From NCBI GenBank assembly GCA_029938515.1, contig JAOZUU010000185.1, forward strand, positions 1-5,942: DNA of 5,942 bases, written 5' to 3'. Both the position numbers and the translations under genes were made by a program. The DNA comes from Desulfobacterales bacterium (GTDB lineage Bacteria; Desulfobacterota; Desulfobacteria; Desulfobacterales; QNYZ01). Positions within the stretch are counted from its first letter, which is position 1, and each line of letters starts with the position of its first letter. This document shows positions 1 to 5,102 of this stretch, piece after piece. A model generated the notes under the pieces. It searched no databases. It saw nothing but the letters and a program-made list of their open reading frames with translations, and was not told the origin of the DNA.

Positions 1-2298
1 GCCAAAGCTTTTGATGATCTCAACCGGGGTGCCGTGCCGGTTGATGGGTTGAAGCTTCAACACATTCATGCTCTCGATGTTTTTAATGCCTTCGTCGGCA
101 TATTTATCCAACAGTGCATTCAGGACGTTGCGCGCCTTTTCCCCGTATTTGGTGAAATAATTCCGCTTTTTCACGTTTTCCGCGCGTTCTTTGCGGGTAA
201 GAGGCGGCTGGTCATAGACGACATGGCAAATCAGATCAAAAATACCGAAATCTTTGCCGACCACATCGGCCAACGGTTCAAACATGACGCCTGCTTCTTC
301 CAGTTCCTCAATGATGGCATTTTTCCGTTCAGCCTTGTTCCACTGCTTTAGAAAATGATCCAGGGAAGCATAGCCCTTGCGGACCGTTTTGCGGGTATAA
401 TCACGCAATGACTCGGTAATCAGCTTGCCGTCTTTCCCGTAGTATTGGACCCGCTCGGCGATGACCATCACTTCGACATCATGAATGACATATTTGACGC
501 GCTTTCCCGTCCCCGGCTCAACGAAGGGGGGATCACCAACAACTTCTCCATCATCACCACTATCGGGGGTGTCGCCGGTATCGCCGGTATCATCATCCGG
601 TGGAACGATGGGCTCATCCGGTTCCGGTTCGTATACCTGGACCGGGTCTCCGTCAAAATCGGGATCTGAAAACAGCTCCGTCGCCTTTTTAAAATCCATG
701 ATCGTGAAATAATATTTACCGAAATCCGCATTGATGCGCGTGCCCCGGCCGATGATCTGCTTGAACTGGGTCATGGAGTTGATGACCTGATCAAGCACGA
801 TTAATTTGCACGTCTGTGCATCCACTCCGGTGGATAGCAGCTTGGAAGTGGTGGCAATCACCGGGTATCGGCTTTCCGGATCAATGAAATTATCGACTTC
901 GATTTTGCCTTCCTCGTTATCACCGGTAATCCGCATGACATAGCGGTGATTTGTTGACACGGCATCGGCATTTTCATTGCTGATACACTGCCGCATCCGT
1001 TCAGCGTGATCTATATCCTCACAAAAGATGATGGTTTTATCAAAACGACCAGTTGCTTTTAAAAACTCCGTGGTTTTTTTGGCCACCAGTTCCGTTCGTT
1101 TCTCAAGGACCAGCGTTTTGTCAAAGTCCTTTTGGTTGTATATGCGATCTTCGACGATTTTGCCGTGCTTGTCGGTTTTCCCTTTTTCCGGACGCCAGCC
1201 CATTAAATCCTTGTCGAAATCGATGCGAATGACCTTGTAGGGGGCCAGAAACCCGTCCTCGATACCCTGCTTCAGTGAATAGGTGTAAACCGGTTGGCCG
1301 AAATAATGAATGTTGGACACATATTTGGTTTCCTTGGGGGTTGCCGTCAGGCCGATTTGCGTCGCGGATACAAAATATTCCAGGATGTCGCGCCAGACCG
1401 AATCTTCCGCGGCGCTGCCCCGGTGGCATTCGTCGATGATGATCAGATCGAAAAAATCAGGTGAAAATTCTTTGTATATATTCTTGTCTTCTTCGGTTCC
1501 GGTCACCGCCTGGTAAAGGGCCAGATAGACTTCATAGGATTTATCAATTTGCCGATTTTTGATTTTGGTCATAGCCGATCCAAACGGCTTAAAATCATTC
1601 ACCCGGGTTTGATCGACGAGGATGTTTCGGTCGGCCAGAAACAAAATCCGCTTTTTGGTGCGGGATTTCCACAACCGCCAAATGATTTGAAAGGCGGTAT
1701 AGGTTTTGCCCGTACCCGTAGCCATTACGAGCAATATTCGGTTCTGCCCCCTGGCAATGGCTTCGATGGTGCGATTGATCGCCACAAGCTGATAGTATCG
1801 CGGGGTTTTTCCGCCGGTATCAAAATGGTAATCCTGGGTGACAATATGTTTGTTCGAATCATCAATCCCTTTGAATTGGGTATAGCGGCGCCATAGCCGG
1901 GCAGGCGACGGGAAATCGTTTAGCTTGATCTCCTTTTCGGGTTTGCCGGAAGATTGGGTGCGGTCATGCTCCAGGAATGCGTCTCCATTGGAGCTGTAAA
2001 CAAAAGGGACATCCAGTATTTCACCATAGGCAAGTGCTTGCGGCATGCCGCTGCCGACGGAATGCTTGTTGTCCTTGGCCTCAATAACGGCAATGGGGAT
2101 ATTGGGCTTGTGATAAAGAATATAATCCGCCCGCTTGGCTTTGCCGCGCGTCACCAGTTTACCCCGCACTATCACCCTGCCGGCGGTGAAAGTGACTTCC
2201 TCCCTGATCTGTTCCATTTTATCCCAGCCGGCATTTTCAAGGGCCGGGGTGATGAATTTGGTGCAGATGTCGCGCTCTGAAAGGGATTTTTTATTCAT
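1..2298 (-). CDS. hsdR: Type I restriction enzyme R subunit (HsdR), EcoEI-like, 3' end cut by window edge
   Basis: This is the ATP-dependent translocase and endonuclease subunit of a type I restriction-modification complex; in the family it works only with HsdM and HsdS. The frame is open for 766 codons with no stop. Visible motifs: an N-terminal PD-ExK nuclease site (D58, then E73-A-K75); Walker A ATGTGKT at 193-199; a DEAD-like box DECH at 289-292; motif III LTATP at 317-321; motif V around STGVDA, about 489-494; and motif [10 protein letters not shown] at 514-521. An Asp/Pro-rich linker at about 556-599 joins the helicase core to the EcoEI-type C-terminal domain (for example [14 protein letters not shown]). 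The last visible residues, PVEIIKSFG, normally lie about 25-40 residues before the end of the family. The ATG at 2298 was chosen because it starts just before the nuclease domain and overlaps an upstream TGA as ATGA. A GGAG lies 14 nt upstream, which is far, so translation may be coupled. No full hsdM or hsdS is in the window. Confidence 0.95.
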   Translation of the reverse strand, partial: MNKKSLSERDICTKFITPALENAGWDKMEQIREEVTFTAGRVIVRGKLVTRGKAKRADYILYHKPNIPIAVIEAKDNKHSVGSGMPQALAYGEILDVPFVYSSNGDAFLEHDRTQSSGKPEKEIKLNDFPSPARLWRRYTQFKGIDDSNKHIVTQDYHFDTGGKTPRYYQLVAINRTIEAIARGQNRILLVMATGTGKTYTAFQIIWRLWKSRTKKRILFLADRNILVDQTRVNDFKPFGSAMTKIKNRQIDKSYEVYLALYQAVTGTEEDKNIYKEFSPDFFDLIIIDECHRGSAAEDSVWRDILEYFVSATQIGLTATPKETKYVSNIHYFGQPVYTYSLKQGIEDGFLAPYKVIRIDFDKDLMGWRPEKGKTDKHGKIVEDRIYNQKDFDKTLVLEKRTELVAKKTTEFLKATGRFDKTIIFCEDIDHAERMRQCISNENADAVSTNHRYVMRITGDNEEGKIEVDNFIDPESRYPVIATTSKLLSTGVDAQTCKLIVLDQVINSMTQFKQIIGRGTRINADFGKYYFTIMDFKKATELFSDPDFDGDPVQVYEPEPDEPIVPPDDDTGDTGDTPDSGDDGEVVGDPPFVEPGTGKRVKYVIHDVEVMVIAERVQYYGKDGKLITESLRDYTRKTVRKGYASLDHFLKQWNKAERKNAIIEELEEAGVMFEPLADVVGKDFGIFDLICHVVYDQPPLTRKERAENVKKRNYFTKYGEKARNVLNALLDKYADEGIKNIESMNVLKLQPINRHGTPVEIIKSFG

Positions 2299-2366
2299 TT
2301 TTCTGCTCTGATCTCCAGCCGTTTCCGTGCCGTTTTAACCGCTTTGTGAACCTGTTTTTCCGGCAT
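2295..2366 (-). CDS. 23-codon micro-ORF overlapping the hsdR start
   Basis: A short, very basic and probably helical peptide (starts [10 protein letters not shown], ends [10 protein letters not shown]) whose TGA shares four bases (ATGA) with the hsdR start codon, the usual mark of translational coupling. An in-frame TAG lies six codons upstream of its ATG, so it is not a longer reading frame here. I do not recognise it. It may be a real leader peptide, or the last codons of a gene that once preceded hsdR and was lost up to this point. Its ATG also overlaps a perfect TATAAT. If that promoter is used, the transcript would begin inside this ORF. Confidence 0.4.
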   Translation of the reverse strand: MPEKQVHKAVKTARKRLEIRAEK

Positions 2367-2370
2367 TATA
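2365..2370 (-). promoter_or_regulatory. Candidate -10 box for hsdR (TATAAT)
   Basis: A perfect TATAAT on the minus strand ends 66 bp before the hsdR ATG. The best -35-like match, TTTACA at 2391-2396, is 20 bp away, longer than the 16-18 bp optimum, and the hexamer at 17 bp (ACATGT) is poor. The upstream region to 2584 is AT-rich and has no gene, which fits a promoter region. The evidence is the -10 match and position only. Confidence 0.35.
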
Positions 2371-2460
2371 ATCGATCCAAACTAATGACATGTAAAAAGA
2401 ACGTATTTCGCTCAATCGGGTTAGCTCTGGTTTGCCCACATATAGCCTTCTTAATGGATA

Positions 2461-2570
2461 TCAGTTACATAAGAACAATAAATTATTACAAATTAACAAG
2501 CTGTAATCATTCGAGTATTACCTTTTTATTCATTTCCGGCACAACAAAACCTACCGCTCAGTTACATAAG
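2461..2570. repeat. 13-bp direct repeat pair in AT-rich spacer
   Basis: TCAGTTACATAAG occurs exactly at 2461-2473 and again at 2558-2570, 97 bp apart start to start, in the same orientation. The pair lies in the gene-free, AT-rich stretch 2367-2584 between the micro-ORF and the RecG-like fragment. It could mark a small duplication, a deletion or insertion footprint, or paired binding sites upstream of hsdR. Nothing else recognisable is in this spacer. Confidence 0.6.
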
Positions 2571-2584
2571 GCATATATAAGAAA

Positions 2585-2782
2585 TCAGGCCCAAAACGGA
2601 ATGTATTTAGCATGCTTCCTTGACTTGTTTTCAGGGTCATAAGGTTTTATTAGTTCAGCTTCAATCGAATCTTTTATGATTCTTGAAGCCATTGGGTAGT
2701 TTTTATCTTCAATGCCCATCCGGTTTCTTGGCATTGCAATAAACTGCTTCAATGTAACAGGCAACTGCGATGGAGTCAGCAT
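2585..2782 (-). pseudogene. 65-codon remnant of a RecG-like/AlbA_2 ATP-binding protein (C-terminal part)
   Basis: The C-terminal two thirds (from about RNRMGIEDKNYPMAS through IEAELIKPYDPENKS to AKYIPFWA) reads like the last winged-helix segment of large ATP-binding, AlbA_2-domain transcriptional regulators (COG2865, often labelled RecG-like). Those are usually several hundred residues and often sit in type I restriction operons. The AlbA_2 and ATPase parts are missing. The ORF still has a strong ribosome site (AAGGAG at 2788-2793, 5 nt before the ATG), and its first residues MLTPSQLP resemble the usual start of such proteins. An in-frame internal deletion joining start to end is therefore plausible. 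It may still be translated as a small protein. Family assignment is from memory of the C-terminal pattern. Confidence 0.55.
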
Positions 2783-2787
2783 GGCTT

Positions 2788-2793
2788 CTCCTT
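2788..2793 (-). promoter_or_regulatory. Ribosome binding site AAGGAG
   Basis: AAGGAG lies 5 nt before the ATG at 2782 and overlaps the TAA that ends the preceding short frame. It is the strongest Shine-Dalgarno site on the minus strand of this window. It supports the ATG as the original start of the gene now reduced to 65 codons. Confidence 0.6.
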
Positions 2794-2857
2794 AAAAGAC
2801 GTCCAGCTCAATTGTATCGACAATGTCGAGATAATCTTCTTTATCATATTTCGACAA
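2792..2857 (-). pseudogene. Short ORF tail between HsdM scrap and RecG-like remnant
   Basis: The frame reads LSKYDKEDYLDIVDTIELDVF and a TAA, and it has no ATG. A TTG at 2857 is the only start-like codon, and tandem TGA codons lie just upstream. The acidic, ordered composition looks coding. It overlaps the HsdM fragment in the +1 frame: skipping one base in the GAAATATGAT run near 2847 would fuse it to HsdM as SEVVE-YDKEDYL. It is either the true HsdM C-terminus after a one-base frameshift or the tail of another lost gene. I cannot tell which. Confidence 0.3.
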
Positions 2858-2972
2858 CCTCGCTCATCAGTCCCTGAGTTTCCAATTCAAGTTCAAGAAG
2901 ATCCACACGGATTTCTTCCAGACTCCTTAACGGTCTGTATTTGTAAAAATATTTCGTAAAATTGATCTCATA
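2844..2972 (-). pseudogene. C-terminal remnant of type I methyltransferase HsdM (42 codons)
   Basis: The reading frame directly after the ATPase stop codon encodes YEINFTKYFYKYRP followed by LRSLEEIRVDLLELELE and ends at a TGA. This pattern (EINF.(R/K)YFY.Y.P.R.LEEI followed by a coiled segment) is typical of the extreme C-terminus of N6-adenine methyltransferase HsdM subunits, which are usually around 500 residues. No start codon and no SAM-binding or NPPF/NPPY catalytic motif is present, so it is a dead fragment. It lies on the same strand as hsdR, as expected for a former hsd operon. The break in homology falls at or next to the TAA of the upstream ATPase gene (2973-2975). Confidence 0.65.
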
Positions 2973-4205
2973 TTACGCTTTTAGCAACGATGGCTGCATA
3001 AGGAAATCGATGATGTTCAGGCGTTTGATTCCGTCCAGATCATGACCGAAAGCGGAATCGAGGGAAAGAACATACTTCGGATAATTGTCATGGATTTTTT
3101 GTAATACGCTGAATTCACGCTGAACCACTTTCGGCGTTGCGAGGAGATAGGCCACCTGGATGTAGATCTTCTCCCTCTCTTTTGTGGCAATGAAATCGAT
3201 TTCGCTGTCATCGTGTTTGCCGACCCAAACCTGATACCCCCGCCGTTTCAGTTCAAGAAAGACCACATTTTCCAGTACTCCCGAAATATCCGCTTCGCGA
3301 TAACCCAAGAGGGCATGACGCATTCCCGGATCCGTCAGGTAATATTTTTCACGAACTTCCAGCAGGCGCTTGCCTTTAAGATCGTATCGTGGAACCTTAT
3401 ATAGCACCAAAGCCTCTATAAAATAGGCCAGATACTTTTGCACGGTTTCAACACCCACCCGAATCCGCTGAGATTTTAAATAATCAGCGATTTTTTTTGC
3501 TGAAAAAATATTGCCGATGTTATCGAAGACAAATCGGCTGATGTTTTCCAGCAGGGGAGCATTGCGAACATTGTGACGGGCAATGATATCTTTAAGCAAG
3601 ATCGTGTTGTAAATAGCGCTGGTATACTGGTAAATGATGGTTTCTTCGAGCGGAAAATGGTGAATCGCAGGAAGGCCGCCAAAGCGCAGAAAATGATGGA
3701 ATTCCTGCTCCCGGGACGCGGCTTTGTCGCCTCGAAACTGAAGGAACTCATCAAAACCAAGTGAATACATGGGGAATTCAATATAGCGCCCCGAAAGGAG
3801 TGTCGCCAATTCGGAAGAGAATAGGTGTGCATTCGAACCGGTTAGGTAGATATCAGCATTGCCCTGTTTTGCCAGGGACGCAATCGCCTTTTCCCACTTT
3901 GTTATTTCCTGGACTTCATCGATGAAGACATATTTTTTTCCTGAAATTTCTTGAAAAGATTCAGCGATAAAGGCATCTAAATCTCGGTAGGTGCGAATAT
4001 CCTCAAACTCAAGGGATTCTTTATCTATGTAAAGGATATTCTTGGGATCGGTGCCATAGGTATGCTGAATGTGGGCAATGAGTTGCTTAAGGAAACAGCT
4101 TTTCCCAACTCGGCGCATACCGGTGATAATTTTGATAACCGGTTTGCCGATAAAAGGTGTGATGCGATGGAGATAAATATTTCTTTTATAAAAGAAGGTT
4201 TCCAC
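2973..4205 (-). CDS. AAA_14/DUF4143 family ATPase, 410 aa
   Basis: A full-length member of the AAA_14 + DUF4143 family of predicted P-loop ATPases, common in accessory regions and of unknown cellular role. Visible features: Walker A GMRRVGKS at 29-36; Walker B YVFIDE at 92-97; a sensor-like TGSNAHL at 122-128 followed by LSGRY at 137-141; a winged-helix-like middle (about 220-270); and a C-terminal DUF4143 region with a PD-(D/E)xK-like signature (E312, EIDFIA at 335-340, YIQVAY at 348-353). The length matches the family's usual ~380-450 residues. The start is a GTG at 4205. No in-frame ATG exists between it and an upstream TAG, and the ribosome site is weak (GGGA, 6 nt away). It has its own promoter at 4237-4265. 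The stop directly abuts an hsdM fragment, so it appears to have replaced or been joined to the methyltransferase gene. Nuclease activity is only a family-level possibility. Confidence 0.9.
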   Translation of the reverse strand: METFFYKRNIYLHRITPFIGKPVIKIITGMRRVGKSCFLKQLIAHIQHTYGTDPKNILYIDKESLEFEDIRTYRDLDAFIAESFQEISGKKYVFIDEVQEITKWEKAIASLAKQGNADIYLTGSNAHLFSSELATLLSGRYIEFPMYSLGFDEFLQFRGDKAASREQEFHHFLRFGGLPAIHHFPLEETIIYQYTSAIYNTILLKDIIARHNVRNAPLLENISRFVFDNIGNIFSAKKIADYLKSQRIRVGVETVQKYLAYFIEALVLYKVPRYDLKGKRLLEVREKYYLTDPGMRHALLGYREADISGVLENVVFLELKRRGYQVWVGKHDDSEIDFIATKEREKIYIQVAYLLATPKVVQREFSVLQKIHDNYPKYVLSLDSAFGHDLDGIKRLNIIDFLMQPSLLKA

Positions 4206-4236
4206 AAAAATCCCATTTATTTTCTGTACATAAGAA

Positions 4237-4265
4237 ACTTTAAGATAAAATATCTATTTTGTCAA
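4237..4265 (-). promoter_or_regulatory. Sigma-70-type promoter for the AAA_14 ATPase
   Basis: On the minus strand, a consensus -35 TTGACA (4260-4265), a 17-bp spacer and a -10 TAAAGT (4237-4242, 4 of 6 matches) stand 31 bp upstream of the GTG start. A transcript from about 4230 would have a leader of about 25 nt. Spacing and -35 are ideal, so this gene probably does not depend on an upstream operon. Confidence 0.65.
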
Positions 4266-4290
4266 CCAAACAGAACGGGGATGTTGAATG

Positions 4291-4307
4291 TTGCGACCGT
4301 GTCGCAA
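4291..4307. promoter_or_regulatory. 17-bp perfect palindrome upstream of the ATPase promoter
   Basis: TTGCGAC-CGT-GTCGCAA has 7-bp perfect arms and a 3-nt centre, and its edge lies 25 bp upstream of the -35 box of the ATPase promoter. Such symmetry and position suit a dimeric regulator's binding site. On the plus strand it is followed by TAATATTTTT, so a weak terminator for rightward transcription is the alternative, but no plus-strand gene ends here. Confidence 0.4.
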
Positions 4308-4345
4308 TAATATTTTTACAATTAGAAAATCGATTTCTTTGTTGT

Positions 4346-4451
4346 CTATTGGTCCTGGTATTCCGAAAAAGTCATGTCTTTTTCGGAATAGGGGTCGAAA
4401 TAGTCGCTGTCATCGGGTTTAAGTTCCGGTGGTGTCAAAGGGTCGCGGCAT
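4346..4451 (-). pseudogene. Small broken gene (frameshifted, about 35 codons)
   Basis: An ATG at 4451 with AAAGG 8 nt upstream opens MPRPFDTTGT and then stops (TAA ending at 4419). The overlapping frame continues in coding-like fashion as LTPPELKPDDSDYF, DPYSEKDMTF, SEYQDQ and a TAG at 4346-4348. A single frame change near 4425-4436 would join them into one acidic protein of about 34 residues. I do not recognise the product. The opening MPRPFDTT resembles the start of Rpn/PDDEXK transposase-like proteins, but that is too short to rely on. It may be the two ends of a larger gene with the middle deleted. Confidence 0.35.
4359..4390. repeat. 13-bp perfect inverted repeat, 6-nt loop
   Basis: TATTCCGAAAAAG (4359-4371) and CTTTTTCGGAATA (4378-4390) are perfect reverse complements around TCATGT. 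The repeat lies inside the broken small gene, near its 3' end. The arms are A/T-rich toward the loop and no T-run follows, so it is not a standard intrinsic terminator. It could be a protein-binding site or an RNA hairpin. Confidence 0.7.
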
Positions 4452-4575
4452 GATCTTTACCTTTTGTTTGCAAGAGAGTATAAGCAAACTCAACATTTTT
4501 GTCCAGCTAATTGGCCTTCCTGCTCAATTTGCTGATATATAAAGGGATATTGTCAAACTTATCAAAAGAAAAATC

Positions 4576-4770
4576 GGGATGAACTCGTAAAAAGCCCCAC
4601 AACCGCCATGCCGGATCTGATCAGTCTTCAGGCTACGCCTCTGGCTACGACCCGACAAGTCGCTTTTCAGCTTCGCCGTGACACGTCCGGTATCCTGAAA
4701 ATACAAAAATAACAGGATTCCTGTCTCCAGATGGAGTCCAGGACAGGCTCCACCGGACTTCAACATTGTG
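4576..4770. repeat. Structured intergenic repeat with branched fold
   Basis: This block is rich in short symmetric elements: CTGATCAG (4617-4624), a direct pair of GGCTACG (4631-4637, 4643-4649), CGAC-AA-GTCG (4653-4662) and a 74-bp branched module at 4685-4758. In the module an outer stem GTCCGGT/ACCGGAC (4685-4691, 4752-4758) encloses two hairpins, ATCCTG/CAGGAT (4692-4697, 4713-4718) and CCTGTC/GACAGG (4720-4725, 4742-4747). The latter has an alternative inner CTCCA-GA-TGGAG. The edge text GATGAACTCGTAAAAAG looks, from memory, like a recurrent intergenic repeat of Desulfobacterales genomes. An open 85-codon minus frame (4524-4781) crosses it, but its composition follows the repeat and I do not call it a gene. 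Confidence 0.5.
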
Positions 4771-4871
4771 ATATGTGTCAATTCGAAACTTGGCTATCTG
4801 TTAAATTGCTCCCTGGGTCGTCGTCATCAGGGAAATATGGTAAAGTTGAAAGACGGATCTAAAAAATAACC

Positions 4872-4877
4872 GGGAGG
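4872..4877 (+). promoter_or_regulatory. Ribosome binding site GGGAGG
   Basis: GGGAGG stands 6 nt (ATAACA) before the ATG at 4884. It is a strong and well-spaced site, showing that the 5' end of the DUF362 gene is authentic. I could not identify a convincing promoter between 4771 and 4871. Confidence 0.7.
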
Positions 4878-4883
4878 ATAACA

Positions 4884-5102
4884 ATGGTCAAAGCTGGTAT
4901 TATTCAAACAACTGATCGCAAAGAGGGTGTTCGCGAATCTTTAAAGGTGCTCGATTTTAATCCGGTTAAAAATAAAGATGTTTTGATTAAACCCAACTTC
5001 AATACGGCTGATCCGACGCCCGGGTCTACCCACAATGATACGCTGAATATCCAGAAACACAGGTTTGTTTATAGGTCGTTTAAATTTAATAGCAGCATGT
5101 GA
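4884..5102 (+). pseudogene. 5' fragment of a DUF362 domain gene, truncated
   Basis: The first ~54 residues (MVKAGIIQTTDRKEG near the start, then KDVLIKPNFNTADP and GSTHNDTL) match the N-terminal pattern of DUF362 proteins. These are roughly 300-450 residues, often carry ferredoxin-type Fe-S domains, and are of uncertain function. After NDTL, at about 5046, the sequence stops resembling the family (NIQKHRFVYRSF onward), and the frame ends at 5102. The remaining four fifths of the gene is absent, including any Fe-S cysteines. The start and ribosome site are intact, so a 72-residue peptide could still be made, but it should not be functional. The 3' end overlaps the last 34 bp of the convergent hydrolase frame. 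Confidence 0.65.

Noticed and set aside
34..1896. Several plus-strand open frames of 68-115 codons
   Set aside because: They lie entirely opposite hsdR, whose continuous frame with all expected motifs explains the region. They have no ribosome sites or recognisable domains.
2346..2642. 98-codon plus-strand frame in the AT-rich spacer
   Set aside because: No ribosome site, composition like random AT-rich DNA, and it runs across the end of the RecG-like remnant on the other strand.
4291..4315. Palindrome followed by TAATATTTTT as an intrinsic terminator
   Set aside because: The 3-nt loop and interrupted T-run are marginal, and no plus-strand gene ends upstream. An operator reading fits its position better, but neither is proven.
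4259..4453. 64-codon plus-strand frame starting MSTKQNGDVECC
   Set aside because: It overlaps the ATPase promoter, the palindrome and the broken small gene. The opposite strand reads better as coding sequence.
4524..4781. 85-codon minus-strand open frame
   Set aside because: It runs across the structured repeat and follows its symmetry. It has no convincing ribosome site, and similar frames would arise from any copy of the repeat.
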